The notes: generated by a model from the letters alone, not told the origin. Numbered from the stretch's first letter, positions 9,956 through 22,756 are shown. The stretch: 64,000 nucleotides of DNA from Liolophura sinensis (GCF_032854445.1 NC_088298.1:7987504-8051503), one strand, 5' to 3'. Numbers and translations: made by a program.

Positions 9956-10229
9956 ACGTGCTGGGGTAAAACTTTGCTATATATTGGTGGTGAAATAAAA
10001 TGCATGGAATATCAGAACAAATGCACCAAACAGTGAAGAGGCTGGATGGCCGTTTGAACGAAGACAACAAACTCCCTGCCATCCCACGTCTGTCTTGGCT
10101 TAGATGGACCATACAAGTCACGCTAGGGGCGATAACTCATATCCACATTTCCCCACCCACCATGGGTATATACATCTAGGTATTAATGAAGAAAAAGTGA
10201 AAAAAAAAGAAAAAAATAAGAGGTTGCTA

Positions 10230-10347
10230 GCCTACAGCACCCGGTGTTCCCAGGCGGTCACCCATCCAAGTACTAACCGGGCTCGACGTTGCTTAACTTC
10301 GGTGTTCGGACGAGAACCGGTGTTTTCAACGTGATATGGCCGTAGGC
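10230..10347 (-). rRNA. 5S rRNA, copy 27
   Basis: Consensus body. Flank agg. Confidence 0.97.
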
Positions 10348-10609
10348 AGGTGCTGGGGTAAAACTTTGCTATATATTGGTGGTGAAATAAAATGCATGGA
10401 ATATCAGAACAAGTGCACCAAACAGTGAAGAGGCTGGATGGCCGTTTGAACGAAGACAACAAACTCCCTGCCATCCCACGTCTGTCTTGGCTTAGATGGA
10501 CCATACAAGTCACGCTAGGGGCGATAACTCATATCCACATTTCCCCACCCACCATGGGTACATACATCTTTGTATTAATGAAGAAAAAGAGAAAAAAAAG
10601 ATGTTGTTA

Positions 10610-10727
10610 GCCTACAACACCCGGTGTTCCCATGCGGTCACCCATCCAAGTACTAACCGGGCTCGACGTTGCTTAACTTCGGTGTTCGGACGAAAACCGG
10701 TGTTTTCAACGTGATATGGCCGTAGGC
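10610..10727 (-). rRNA. 5S rRNA, copy 28
   Basis: C111T (G-U wobble in the terminal helix), C95A in box C, and C34T. Flank act. Confidence 0.95.
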
Positions 10728-10999
10728 ACTTGCTGGGGTAAAACTTTGCTATATATTGGTGGTGAAATAAAATGCATGGAATATCAGAACAAGTGCACCA
10801 AACAGTGAAGAGGCTGGATGGCCGTTTGAACGAAGACAACAAACTCCCTGCCATCCCACGTCTGTCTTGGCTTAGATGGACCATACAAGTCACGCTAGGG
10901 GCGATAACTCATATCCACATTTCCCCACCCACCATGGGTATATACATCTTGGTATTAATGAAGAAAAATTGAAAAAAAAAAAAAAAAAAGAGGTTGCTA

Positions 11000-11117
11000 G
11001 CCTACAGCACCCGGTGTTCCCAGGCGGTCACCCATCCAAGTACTAACCGGGCTCGACGTTGTTTAACTTCGGTGTTCGGACGAGAACCGGTGTTTTCAAC
11101 GTGATATGGCCGTAGGC
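11000..11117 (-). rRNA. 5S rRNA, copy 29 (box A variant)
   Basis: G56A. Flank acg. Confidence 0.96.
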
Positions 11118-11382
11118 ACGTGCTGGGGTAAATCTTTGCTATATATTGGTGGTGAAATAAAATGCATGGAATATCAGAACAAGTGCACCAAACAGTGAAG
11201 AGGCTGGATGGCCGTTTGAACGAAGACAACAAACTCCCTGCCATCCCACGTCTGTCTTGGCTTAGATGGACCATACAAGTCACGCTAGGGGCGATAACTC
11301 AAATCCACATTTCCCCACCCACCATGGGTATATACATCTTGGTATTAATGAAGAAAAAGTGAAAAAAAAAAAGAGGTTGCTA

Positions 11383-11500
11383 GCCTACAGCACCCGGTGT
11401 TCCCAGGCGGTCACCCATCCAAGTACTAACCGGGCTCGACGTTGCTTAACTTCGGTGTTCGGACGAGAACCAGTGTTTTCAACGTGATATGGCCGTAGGC
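11383..11500 (-). rRNA. 5S rRNA, copy 30
   Basis: C29T. Flank acg. Confidence 0.97.
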
Positions 11501-11773
11501 ACGTGCTGGGGTAAAACTTTGCTATATATTGGTGGTAAAATAAAATGCATGGAATATCAGAACAAGTGCACCAAACAGTGAAGAGGCTGGATGGCCGTTT
11601 GAACGAAGACAACAAACTCCCTGCCATCCCACGTCTGTCTTGGCTTAGATGGACCATACAAGTCACGCTAGGGGCGATAACTCACATCCACATTTCCCCA
11701 CCCACCAAGGGTACATACATCTTTGTATTAATGAAGAAAAAGAGAAAAAGAGAAAAAAAAATAGAGGTTGCTA

Positions 11774-11891
11774 GCCTACAGCACCTGGTGTTCCCAGGCG
11801 GTCACCCATCCAAGTACTAACCGGGCTCGACGTTGCTTAACTTCGGTGTTCGGACGAGAACCGGTGTTTTCAACGTGATATGGCCGTAGGC
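11774..11891 (-). rRNA. 5S rRNA, copy 31
   Basis: G106A. Flank agg. Confidence 0.97.
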
Positions 11892-12158
11892 AGGTGCTGG
11901 GGTAAAACTTTGCTATATATTGGTGGTGAAATAAAATGCATGGAATATCAGAACAAGTGCACCAAACAGTGAAGAGGCTGGATGGCCGTTTGAACGAAGA
12001 CAACAAACTCCCTGCCATCCCACGTCTGTCTTGGCTTAGATGGACCATACAAGTCACGCTAGGGGCGATAACTCATATCCACATTTCCCCACCCACCATG
12101 GGTACATACATCTTTGTATTAATGAAGAAAAAGAGAAAAAAAAAAAAAGAGGTTGTTA

Positions 12159-12276
12159 GCCTACAGCACCCGGTGTTCCCAGGCGGTCACCCATCCAAGT
12201 ACTAACCGGGCTCGACGTTGCTTAACCTCGGTGTTCGGACGAGAACCGGTATTTTCAACGTGATATGGCCGTAGGC
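12159..12276 (-). rRNA. 5S rRNA, copy 32
   Basis: A50G and C26T. Flank agg. Its upstream spacer carries several private changes (12328-12375). Confidence 0.96.
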
Positions 12277-12551
12277 AGGTGCTGGGGTAAAACTTTGCTA
12301 TATATTGGTGGAGAAATAAAATGCATGGACTATCAGAACAAGTGCACCAAACAGTGAAGAGGTTGGATGGCCGTTAGAATGAAGACAACAAACTCCCTGC
12401 CATCCCACGTCTGTCTTGGCTTAGATGGACCATACAAGTCACGCTAGGGGTGATAACTCATATCCACATTTCCCCACCCACCATGGGTATATACATCTTG
12501 GTATTAATGAAGAAAAAGTGAATAAAAAAAGAAAAAAAAAATAGGTTGCTA

Positions 12552-12669
12552 GCCTACAGCACCCGGTGTTCCCAGGCGGTCACCCATCCAAGTACTAACC
12601 GGGCTCGCCGTTGCTTAACTTCGGTGTTCGGACGAGAACCGGTGTTTTCAACGTGATATGGCCGTAGGC
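12552..12669 (-). rRNA. 5S rRNA, copy 33
   Basis: T62G in box A. Flank agg. Confidence 0.96.
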
Positions 12670-12942
12670 AGGTGCTGGGGTAAAACTTTGCTATATATTG
12701 GTGGTGAAATAAAATGCATGGAATATCAGAACAAGTGCACCAAACAGTGAAGAGGCTGGATAGCCGTTTGAACGAAGACAACAAACTCCCTGCCATCCCA
12801 CGTCTGTCTTGGCTTAGATGGACCATACAAGTCACGCTAGGGGCGATAACTCATATCCACATTTCCCCACCCACCAAGGGTACATACATCTTTTTATTAA
12901 TGAAGAAAAAGAGAAAAAGAGAAAAAAAAATAGAGGTTGCTA

Positions 12943-13060
12943 GCCTACAGCACCCGGTGTTCCCAGGCGGTCACCCATCCAAGTACTAACCGGGCTCGAC
13001 GTTGTTTAACTTCGGTGTTCGGACGAGAACCGGTGTTTTCAACGTGATATGGCCGTAGGC
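12943..13060 (-). rRNA. 5S rRNA, copy 34 (box A variant)
   Basis: G56A. Flank atg. Confidence 0.96.
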
Positions 13061-13324
13061 ATGTGCTGGGGTAAAACTTTGCTATATATTGGTGGTGAAA
13101 TAAAATGCATGGAATATCAGAACAAGTGCACCAAACAGTGAAGAGGCTGGATGGCCGTTTGAACGAAGACAACAAACTCCCTGCCATCCCACGTCTGTCT
13201 TGGCTTAGATGGACCATACAAGTAACGCTAGGGGCGATAACTCATATCCACATTTCCCCACCCACCATTGGTACATACATCTTTGTATTAATGAAGAAAA
13301 AGTGAAAAAAAAAAGAGGTTGTTA

Positions 13325-13442
13325 GCCTACAGCACCCGGTGTTCCCAGGCGGTCACCCATCCAAGTACTAACCGGGCTCGACGTTGCTTAACTTCGGTGT
13401 TCGGACGAGAACCGGTGTTTTCAACGTGATATGGCCGTAGGC
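13325..13442 (-). rRNA. 5S rRNA, copy 35
   Basis: Consensus body. Flank acg. Confidence 0.97.
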
Positions 13443-13715
13443 ACGTGCTGGGGTAAAACTTTGCTATATATTGGTGGTGAAATAAAATGCATGGAATATC
13501 AGAACAAGTGCACCAAACAGTGAAGAGGCTGGATGGCCGTTTGAACGAAGACAACAAACTCCCTGCCATCCCACGTCTGTCTTGGCTTAGATGGACCATA
13601 CAAGTCACGCTAGGGGCGATAACTCATATCCACATTTCCCCACCCACCAAGGGTACATACATCTTTGTATTAATGAAGAAAAAGAGAAAAAGAGAAAAAA
13701 AAATAGAGGTTGCTA

Positions 13716-13833
13716 GCCTACAGCACCCTGTGTTCCCAGGCGGTCACCCATCCAAGTACTAACCGGGCTCGACGTTGCTTAACCTCGGTGTTCGGACGAG
13801 AACCGGTGTTTTCAACGTGATATGGCCGTAGGC
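13716..13833 (-). rRNA. 5S rRNA, copy 36
   Basis: C105A and A50G. C105A recurs in copies 41 and 98. Flank acg. Confidence 0.96.
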
Positions 13834-14107
13834 ACGTGCTGGGGTAAAACTTTGCTATATATTGGTGGTGAAATAAAATGCATGGAATATCAGAACAAAT
13901 GCACCAAACAGTGAAGAGGCTGGATGGCCGTATGAATGAAGACAACAAACTCCCTGCCATCCCACGTCTGTCTTGGCTTAGATGGACCATACAAGTCACG
14001 CTAGGGGCGATAACTCATATCCACATTTCCCCACCCACCATGGGTATATACATCTTTGTATTAATGAAGAAAAAGTGAAAAAAAAAGAAAAAAAAAAGAG
14101 GTTGCTA

Positions 14108-14225
14108 GCCTACAGCACCCGGTGTTCCCAGGCGGTCACCCATCCAAGTACTAACCGGGCTCGACGTTGCTTAACCTCGGTGTTCGGACGAGAACCGGTG
14201 TTTTCAACGTGATATGGCCGTAGGC
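14108..14225 (-). rRNA. 5S rRNA, copy 37
   Basis: A50G. Flank acg. Confidence 0.97.
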
Positions 14226-14496
14226 ACGTGCTGGGGTAAAACTTTGCTATATATTGGTGGTGAAATAAAATGCATGGAATATCAGAACAAATGCACCAAA
14301 CAGTGAAGAGGCTGGATGGCCGTTTGAACGAAGACAACAAACTCCCTGCCATCCCACGTCTGTCTTGGCTTAGATGGACCATACAAGTCACGCTAGGGGC
14401 GATAACTCATATCCACATTTCCCCACCCACCATGGGTATATACATCTTTGTATTAATGCAGAAAAATAAAAAAAAAAAATAAAAAATAGTTTGTTA

Positions 14497-14614
14497 GCCT
14501 ACAGCACCCGGTGTTCCCAGGCGGTCACCCATCCAAGTACTAACCGGGCTCGACGTTGCTTAACTTCGGTGTTCGGACGAGAACCGGTGTTTTCAACGTG
14601 ATATGGCCGTAGGC
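14497..14614 (-). rRNA. 5S rRNA, copy 38
   Basis: Consensus body. Flank agg. Confidence 0.97.
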
Positions 14615-14880
14615 AGGTGCTGGGGTAAAACTTTGCTATATATTGGTGGTGAAATAAAATGCATGGAATATCAGAACAAGTGCACCAAACAGTGAAGAGG
14701 CTGGATGGCCGTTTGAACGAAGACAACAAACTCCCTGCCATCCCACGTCTGTCTTGGCTTAGATGGACCATACAAGTCACGCTAGGGGCGATAACTCATA
14801 TCCACATTTCCCCACCCACCATGGGTACATACATCTTTGTATTAATGAAGAAAAAGAGAGAAAAAAAAAAGAGGTTGTTA

Positions 14881-14998
14881 GCCTACAGCACCCGGTGTTC
14901 CCAGGCGGTCACCCATCCAAGTACTATCCGGGCTCGACGTTGCTTAACTTCGGTGTTCGGACGAGAACCGGTGTTTTCAACGTGATATGGCCGTAGGC
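14881..14998 (-). rRNA. 5S rRNA, copy 39
   Basis: T72A at the last base of the intermediate element, shared with copies 104 and 117. Flank acg. Confidence 0.96.
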
Positions 14999-15268
14999 AC
15001 GTGCTGGGGTAAAACTTTGCTATATATTGGTGGTGAAATAAAATGCATGGAATATCAGAACAAGTGCACCAAACAGTGAAGAGACTGGATGGCCGTTTGA
15101 ACGAAGACAACAAACTCCCTACCATCCCACGTCTGTCTTGGCTTAGATGGACCATACAAGTCACGCTAGGGGCGATAACTCATATCCACATTTCCCCACC
15201 CACCATGGGTACATACATCTTTGTATTAATGAAAAAAAAGAGAAAAAAAAAAAAAAAGGAGGTTGTTA

Positions 15269-15385
15269 GCCTACAGCACCCGGTGTTCCCAGGCGGTCAC
15301 CCATCCAAGTACTAACCGGGCTCGACGTTGCTTAACTTCGGTGTTCGGACGAGAACCGGTGTTTTCAACGTGATATGCCGTAGGC
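15269..15385 (-). rRNA. 5S rRNA, copy 40 (one-base deletion)
   Basis: One C is missing from GGCC at RNA 7-10, giving 117 nt. Otherwise consensus. Flank acg. Confidence 0.93.
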
Positions 15386-15658
15386 ACGTGCTGGGGTAAA
15401 ACTTTGCTATATATTGGTGGTGAAATAAAATGCATGGAATATCAGAACAAGTGCACCAAACAGTGAAGAGGCTGGATGGCCGTTTGAACGAAGACAACAA
15501 ACTCCCTGCCATCCCACGTCTGTCTTGGCTTAGATGGACCATACAAGTCACGCTAGGGGCGATAACTCATATCCACATTTCCCCACCCACCAAGGGTACA
15601 TACATCTTTGTATTAATGAAGAAAAAGAGAAAAAGAGAAAAAAAAATAGAGGTTGCTA

Positions 15659-15776
15659 GCCTACAGCACCCTGTGTTCCCAGGCGGTCACCCATCCAAGT
15701 ACTAACCGGGCTCGACGTTGCTTAACTTCGGTGTTCGGACGAGAACCGGTGTTTTCAACGTGATATGGCCGTAGGC
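15659..15776 (-). rRNA. 5S rRNA, copy 41
   Basis: C105A, without the A50G of its partner copy 36. Flank acg. Confidence 0.96.
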
Positions 15777-16050
15777 ACGTGCTGGGGTAAAACTTTGCTA
15801 TATATTGGTGGTGAAATAAAATGCATGGAATATCAGAACAAATGCACCAAACAGTGAAGAGGCTGGATGGCCGTATGAATGAAGACAACAAACTCCCTGC
15901 CATCCCACGTCTGTCTTGGCTTAGATGGACCATACAAGTCACGCTAGGGGCGATAACTCATATCCACATTTCCCCACCCACCATGGGTATATACATCTTT
16001 GTATTAATGAAGAAAAAGTGAAAAAAAAAGAAAAAAAAAAGAGGTTGCTA

Positions 16051-16168
16051 GCCTACAGCACCCGGTGTTCCCAGGCGGTCACCCATCCAAGTACTAACCG
16101 GGCTCGACGTTGCTTAACCTCGGTGTTCGGACGAGAACCGGTGTTTTCAACGTGATATGGCCGTAGGC
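16051..16168 (-). rRNA. 5S rRNA, copy 42
   Basis: A50G. Flank acg. Confidence 0.97.
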
Positions 16169-16439
16169 ACGTGCTGGGGTAAAACTTTGCTATATATTGG
16201 TGGTGAAATAAAATGCATGGAATATCAGAACAAATGCACCAAACAGTGAAGAGGCTGGATGGCCGTTTGAACGAAGACAACAAACTCCCTGCCATCCCAC
16301 GTCTGTCTTGGCTTAGATGGACCATACAAGTCACGCTAGGGGCGATAACTCATATCCACATTTCCCCACCCACCATGGGTATATACATCTTTGTATTAAT
16401 GCAGAAAAATAAAGAAAAAAAATAAAAAAGAGGTTGTTA

Positions 16440-16558
16440 GCCTACAGCACCCGGTGTTCCCAAGGCGGTCACCCATCCAAGTACTAACCGGGCTCGACGT
16501 TGCTTAACTTCGGTGTTCGGACGAGAACCGGTGTTTTCAACGTGATATGGCCGTAGGC
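16440..16558 (-). rRNA. 5S rRNA, copy 43 (one-base insertion)
   Basis: An extra base at RNA ~95-96 within box C gives 119 nt. Two single-base losses follow in the upstream spacer near 16592. Flank acg. Confidence 0.93.
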
Positions 16559-16830
16559 ACGTGCTGGGGTAAAACTTTGCTATATATTGGTGTGAATAAA
16601 ATGCATGGAATATCAGAACAAGTGCACCAAACAGTGAAGAGGCTGGATGGCCGTTTGAACGAAGACAACAAACTCCCTGCCATCCCACGTCTGTCTTGGC
16701 TTAGATGGACCATACAAGTCACGCTAGGGGCGATAACTCATATCCACATTTCCCCACCCACCATGGGTACATACATCTTTGTATTAATAAAGAAAAAGAG
16801 AAAAAGAGAGAAAAAAAATAGAGGTTGCTA

Positions 16831-16948
16831 GCCTACAGCACCCGGTGTTCCCAGGCGGTCACCCATCCAAGTACTAACCGGGCTTGACGTTGCTTAACTT
16901 CGGTGTTCGGACGAGAACCGGTGTTTTCAACGTGATATGGCCGTAGGC
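16831..16948 (-). rRNA. 5S rRNA, copy 44
   Basis: G64A at the end of box A. Flank acg. Confidence 0.96.
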
Positions 16949-17212
16949 ACGTGCTGGGGTAAATCTTTGCTATATATTGGTGGTGATATAAAATGCATGG
17001 AATATCAGAACAAGTGCACCAAACAGTGAAGAGGCTGGATGATCGTTTGAACGAAGACAACAAACTCCCTGCCATCCCACGTCTGTCTTGGCTTAGATGG
17101 ACCATACAAGTCACGCTAGGGGCGATAACTCAAATCCACATTTCCCCACCCACCATGGGTATATACATCTTGGTATTAATGAAGAAAAAGTGAAAAAAAA
17201 AAGAGGTTGCTG

Positions 17213-17330
17213 GCCTACAGCACCCGGTGTTCCCAGGCGGTCACCCATCCAAGTACTAACCGGGCTCGATGTTGCTTAACTTCGGTGTTCGGACGAGAAC
17301 CGGTGTTTTCAACGTGATATGGCCGTAGGC
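17213..17330 (-). rRNA. 5S rRNA, copy 45
   Basis: G61A. Flank acg. Confidence 0.96.
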
Positions 17331-17602
17331 ACGTGCTGGGGTAAAACTTTTCTATATATTGGTGGTGAAATAAATTGCATGGAATATCAGAACAAGTGCA
17401 CCAAACAGTGAAGAGGCTGGATAGCCATTTGAACGAAGACAACAAACTCCCTGCCATCCCACGTCTGTCTTGGCTTAGATGGACCATACAAGTCACGCTA
17501 GGGGCGATAACTCATATCCACATTTCCCCACCCACCATGGGTACATACATCTTTGTAATAATGCAGAAAAAGAAAAAAAAAAAAAAAAAAAAGAGGTTGT
17601 TA

Positions 17603-17720
17603 GCCTACAGCACCCGGTGTTCCCAGGCGGTCACCCATCCAAGTACTAACCGGGCTCGACGTTGCTTAACCTCGGTGTTCGGACGAGAACCGGTGTTTTC
17701 AACGTGATATGGCCGTAGGC
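17603..17720 (-). rRNA. 5S rRNA, copy 46
   Basis: A50G. Flank acg. Confidence 0.97.
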
Positions 17721-17993
17721 ACGTGCTGGGGTAAAACTTTGCTATATATTGGTGGTGAAATAAAATGCATGGAATATCAGAACAAGTGCACCAAACAGTG
17801 AAGAGGCTGGATGGCCGTTTGAACGAAGACAACAAACTCCCTGCCATCCCACGTCTGTCTTGGCTTAGATGGACCATACAAGTCACGCTAGGGGCGATAA
17901 CTCATATCCACATTTCCCCACCCACCATGGGTATATACATCTTGGTATTAATAAAGAAAAAGTAAAAAAAAAGAAAAAAAAAAGAGGTTGCTG

Positions 17994-18111
17994 GCCTACA
18001 GCACCCGGTGTTCCCAGGCGGTCACCCATCCAAGTACTAACCGGGCTCGACGTTGCTTAACTTCGGTGTTCGGACGAGAACCGGTGTTTTCAACGTGATA
18101 TGGCCGTAGGC
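17994..18111 (-). rRNA. 5S rRNA, copy 47
   Basis: Consensus body. Flank atg. Confidence 0.97.
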
Positions 18112-18386
18112 ATGTGCTGGGGTAAAACTTTGCTATATATTGGTGGTGAAATAAAACGCATGGAATATCAGAACAAGTGCACCAAACAGTGAAGAGGCTG
18201 GATGGCCGTTTGAACGAAGACAACAAACTCCCTGCCATCCCACGTCTGTCTTGGCTTAGATGGACCATACAAGTCACGCTAGGGGCGATAACTCATATCC
18301 ACATTTCCCCACCCACCATGGGTACATACATCTTTGTATTAATGAAGAAAAAAAGAGAGAGAAAAAAAAAAAAAAAGAGGTTGTTA

Positions 18387-18504
18387 GCCTACAGCACCCG
18401 GTGTTCCCAGGCGGTCACCCATCCAAGTACTAACCGGGCTCGACGTTGCTTAACCTCGGTGTTCGGATGAGAACCGGTGTTTTCAACGTGATATGGCCGT
18501 AGGC
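18387..18504 (-). rRNA. 5S rRNA, copy 48
   Basis: A50G and G37A, as in copy 6. Flank acg. Confidence 0.97.
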
Positions 18505-18766
18505 ACGTGCTGGGGTAAAACTTTGCTATATATTGGTGGTGAAATAAAATGCATGGAATATCAGAACAAGTGCACCAAACAGTGAAGAGGCTGGATGGCC
18601 GTTTGAACGAAGACAGCAAACTCCCTGCCATCCCACGTCTGTCTTGGCTTAGATGGACCATACAAGTCACGCTAGGGGCGATAACTCATATCCACATTTC
18701 CCCACCCACCATGGGTACATACATCTTTGTATTAATGAAGAAAAAGAGAAAAAAAAGATGTTGTTA

Positions 18767-18884
18767 GCCTATAGCACCCGGTGTTCCCAGGCGGTCACCC
18801 ATCCAAGTACTAACCGGGCTCGACGTTGCTTAACTTCGGTGTTCGGACGAGAACCGGTGTTTTCAACGTGATATGGCCGTAGGC
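18767..18884 (-). rRNA. 5S rRNA, copy 49
   Basis: G113A, mispairing with C6 in the terminal helix. Flank acg. Confidence 0.96.
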
Positions 18885-19159
18885 ACGTGCTGGGGTAAAA
18901 CTTTGCTATATATTGGTGGTGAAATAAAATGCATGGAATATCAGAACAAGTGCACCAAACAGTGAAGAGGCTGGATGGCCGTTTGAATGAAGACAAGAAA
19001 CTCCCTGCCATCCCACGTCTGTCTTGGCTTAGATGGACCATACAAGTCACGCTATGGGCGATAACTCATATCCACATTTCCCCACCCACCATGGGTACAT
19101 ACATCTTTGTATTAATGAAGAAAAAGAAAAAAAAAAGAAAAAAAAAAAAGAGGTTGTTA

Positions 19160-19277
19160 GCCTATTGCACCCGGTGCTCCCAGGCGGTCACCCATCCAAG
19201 TACTAACCGGGCTCGACGTTGTTTAACCTCGGTGTTCGGACGAGAACCGGTGTTTTCAACGTGATATGGCCGTAGGC
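19160..19277 (-). rRNA. 5S rRNA, copy 50 (box A variant)
   Basis: G113A, T112A, A101G, G56A and A50G. Terminal helix and box A are both altered, so this is a candidate pseudogene. Flank agg. Confidence 0.93.
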
Positions 19278-19543
19278 AGGTGCTGGGTTAAAACTTTGCT
19301 ATATATTGGTGGTGAAATAAAATGCATGGAATATCAGAACAAGTGCACCAAACAGTGAAGAGGCTGGATGGCCGTTTAAACGAAGACAACAAACTCCCTG
19401 CCATCCCACGTCTGTCTTGGCTTAGATGGACCATACAAGTCACGCTAGGGGCGATAACTCATATCCACATTTCCCCACCCACCATGGGTATATACATCTT
19501 TGTATTAATGAAGAAAAAGAAAAAAAAAAAAAAGAGGTTGTTA

Positions 19544-19661
19544 GCCTACAGCACCCGGTGTTTCCAGGGGGTCACCCATCCAAGTACTAACCGGGCTCGA
19601 CGGTGCTGAACTTCGGTGTTCGGACGAGAACCGGTGTTTTCAACGTGATATGGCCGTAGGC
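19544..19661 (-). rRNA. 5S rRNA, copy 51
   Basis: G99A, G93C in box C, A59C and A54C in box A. Related to copies 140 and 159. Flank acg. Confidence 0.94.
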
Positions 19662-19926
19662 ACGTGCTGGGGTAAAACTTTGCTATATATTGGTGGTGAA
19701 ATAAAATGCATGGAATATCAGAACAAGTGCACCAAACAGTGAAGAGGCTGGATGGCCGTTTGAACGAAGACAACAAACTCCCTGCCATCCCACGTCTGTC
19801 TTGGCTTAGATGGACCATACAAGTCACGCTAGGGGCGATAACTCATATCCACATTTCCCCACCCACCATGGGTACATACATCTTTGTATTAATGAAGAAA
19901 AAGAGAAAAAAAAAAAGAGGTTGTTA

Positions 19927-20044
19927 GCCTACAGCACCCGGTGTTCCCAGGCGGTCACCCATCCAAGTACTAACCGGGCTCGACGTTGCTTAACTTCGGT
20001 GTTCGGACGAGAACCGGTGTTTTCAACGTGATATGGCCGTAGGC
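19927..20044 (-). rRNA. 5S rRNA, copy 52
   Basis: Consensus body. Flank acg. Confidence 0.97.
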
Positions 20045-20320
20045 ACGTGCTGGGGTAAAACTTTGCTATATATTGGTGGTGAAATAAAATGCATGGAATA
20101 TCAGAACAAGTGCACCAAACAGTGAAGAGGCTGGATGGCCGTTTGAACGAAGACAACAAACTCCCTGCCATCCCACGTCTGTCTTGGCTTAGATGGACCA
20201 TACAAGTCACGCTAGGGGCGATAACTCATATCCACATTTCCCCACCCACCATGGGTATATATATCTTGGTATTAATGAGGAAAAGTGAAAAAAAAAAAAA
20301 AAAAAAAAAAGAGGTTGTTA

Positions 20321-20438
20321 GCCTACAGCACCCGGTGTTCCCAGGCGGTCACCCATCCAAGTACTAACCGGGCTCGGCGTTGCTTAACTTCGGTGTTCGG
20401 ACGAGAACCGGTGTTTTCAACGTGATATGGCCGTAGGC
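20321..20438 (-). rRNA. 5S rRNA, copy 53
   Basis: T62C. Flank acg. Downstream tract of the copy 3/4 type, 19 kb away from them. Confidence 0.97.
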
Positions 20439-20704
20439 ACGTGCTGGGGTAAAACTTTGCTATATATTGGTGGTGAAATAAAATGCATGGAATATCAGAA
20501 CAAGTGCACCAAACAGTGAAGAGGCTGGATGGCCGTTTGAACGAAGACAACAAACTCCCTGCCATCCCACGTCTGTCTTGGCTTAGATGGACCATACAAG
20601 TCACGCTAGGGGCGATAACTCATATCCACATTTCCCCACCCACCATGGGTACATACATCTTTGTATTATTGAAGAAAAAGAGAGAAAAAAAAAAGAGGTT
20701 GTTA

Positions 20705-20822
20705 GCCTACAGCCCCCGGTGTTCCCAGGCGGTCACCCATCCAAGTACTAACCGGGTTCGACGTTGCTTAACTTCGGTGTTCGGACGAGAACCGGTGTTT
20801 TCAACGTGATATGGCCGTAGGC
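20705..20822 (-). rRNA. 5S rRNA, copy 54
   Basis: T109G and G66A. Flank acg. Confidence 0.96.
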
Positions 20823-21088
20823 ACGTGCTGGGGTAAAACTTTGCTATATATTGGTGGTGAAATAAAATGCATGGAATATCAGAACAAGTGCACCAAACAG
20901 TGAAGAGGCTGGATGGCCGTTTGAACGAAGACAACAAACTCCCTGCCATCCCACGTCTGTCTTGGCTTAGATGGACCATACAAGTCACGCTAGGGGCGAT
21001 AACTCATATCCACATTTCCCCACCCACCATGGGTACATACATCTTTGTATTAATGAAGAAAAAGAGAGAAAAAAAGAAGAGGTTGTTA

Positions 21089-21206
21089 GCCTACAGCCCC
21101 CGGTGTTCCCAGGCGGTCACCCATCCAAGTACTAACCGGGCTCGACGCTGCTTAACTTCGGTGTTCGGAAGAGAACCGGTGTTTTCAACGTGATATGGCC
21201 GTAGGC
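21089..21206 (-). rRNA. 5S rRNA, copy 55
   Basis: T109G, A59G and G37T. Flank acg. Confidence 0.95.
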
Positions 21207-21479
21207 ACGTGCTGGGGTAAAACTTTGCTATATATTGGTGGTGAAATAAAATGCATGGAATATCAGAACAAGTGCACCAAACAGTGAAGAGGCTGGATGG
21301 CCGTTTGAACGAAGACAACAAACTCCCTGCCATCCCACGTCTGTCTTGGCTTAGATGGACCATACAAGTCACGCTAGGGGCGATAACTCATATCCACATT
21401 TCCCCACCCACCATGGGTACATACATCTTTGTATTAATAAAGAAAAAGAGAAAAAGAGAAAAAAAAATAGAGGTTGCTA

Positions 21480-21597
21480 GCCTACAGCACCCGGTGTTCC
21501 CAGGCGGTCACCCATCCAAGTACTAACCGGGCTCGACGTTGCTTAACTTCGGTGTTCGGACGAGAACCGGTATTTTCAACGTGATATGGCCGTAGGC
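21480..21597 (-). rRNA. 5S rRNA, copy 56
   Basis: C26T. Flank acg. Confidence 0.97.
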
Positions 21598-21861
21598 ACG
21601 TGCTGGGGTAAAACTTTGCTATATATTGGTGGTGAAATAAAATGCATGGAATATCAGAACAAGTGCACCAAACAGTGAAGAGGCTGGATGGCCGTTTGAA
21701 CGAAGACAACAAACTCCCTGCCATCCCACGTCTGTCTTGGCTTAGATGGACCATACAAGTCACGCTAGGGGCGATAACTCATATCCACATTTCCCCACCC
21801 ACCATGGGTATATACATCTTGGTATTAATCAAGAAAAAGTGAATAAAAAAAGAGGTTGCTA

Positions 21862-21979
21862 GCCTACAGCACCCGGTGTTCCCAGGCGGTCACCCATCCA
21901 AGTACTAACCGGGCTCGACGTTGCTTAACTTCGGTGTTCGGACGAGAACCGGTGTTTTCAACGTGATATGGCCGTAGGC
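21862..21979 (-). rRNA. 5S rRNA, copy 57
   Basis: Consensus body. Flank acg. Confidence 0.97.
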
Positions 21980-22244
21980 ACGTGCTGGGGTAAAACTTTG
22001 CTATATATTGGTGGTGAAATAAAATGCATGGAATATCAGAACAAGTGCACCAAACAGTGAAGAGGCTGGATGGCCGTTTGAACGAAAACAACAAACTCCC
22101 TGCCATATCACGTCTGTCTTGGCTTAGATGGACCATACAAGACACGCTAGGGGCGATAACTCATATCCACATTTCCCCACCCAACATGGGTACATACGTC
22201 TTTGTATTAATGAAGAAAAAGAGAAAAAAAAAAAGAGGTTGCTA

Positions 22245-22362
22245 GCCTACAGCACCCGGTGTTCCCAGGCGGTCACCCATCCAAGTACTAACCGGGCTCG
22301 ACGTTGCTTAACTTCGGTGTTCGGACGAGAACCGGTGTTTTCCACGTGATATGGCTGTAGGC
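22245..22362 (-). rRNA. 5S rRNA, copy 58
   Basis: T20G, and G7A, which turns the single G-U wobble of the terminal helix into an A-U pair. Flank acg. Confidence 0.96.
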
Positions 22363-22638
22363 ACGTGCTGGGGTAAAACTTTGCTATATATTGGTGGTGA
22401 AATAAAATGCATGGAATATCAGAACAAGTGCACCAAACAGTGAAGAGGCTGGATGGCCGTTTGAACGAAGACAACAAACTCCCTGCCATCCCACGTCTGT
22501 CTTGGCTTAGATGGACCATACAAGTCACGCTAGGGGCGATAACTCATATCCACATTTCCCCACCCACCATGGGTACATACATCTTTGTATTAATGAAGAA
22601 AAAAAGAGAGATAAAAAAAAAAAAAAAAGAGGTTGTTA

Positions 22639-22756
22639 GCCTACAGCACCCGGTGTTCCCAGGCGGTCACCCATCCAAGTACTAACCGGGCTCGACGTTG
22701 CTTAACCTCGGTGTTCGGACGAGAACCGGTGTTTTCAACGTGATATGGCCGTAGGC
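22639..22756 (-). rRNA. 5S rRNA, copy 59
   Basis: A50G. Flank acg. Its upstream spacer lacks three bases near 22866. Confidence 0.97.

Larger units (their letters stand above)
13325..16558. repeat. Five-unit offset duplication (~1943 bp)
   Basis: Copies 35-38 (13325-14614) correspond to copies 40-43 (15269-16558), including the C105A marker and rare spacer marks such as CAAATGCACC and CCGTATGAATG. The second set carries several one-base indels. Confidence 0.75.

Noticed and set aside
20288-20310. Long A-tracts as poly(A) tails of retrotransposons
   Set aside because: They occupy the same place in every unit, directly downstream of the 5S gene on its own strand as T-tracts, with no target-site duplications. 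The Pol III terminator explains them.
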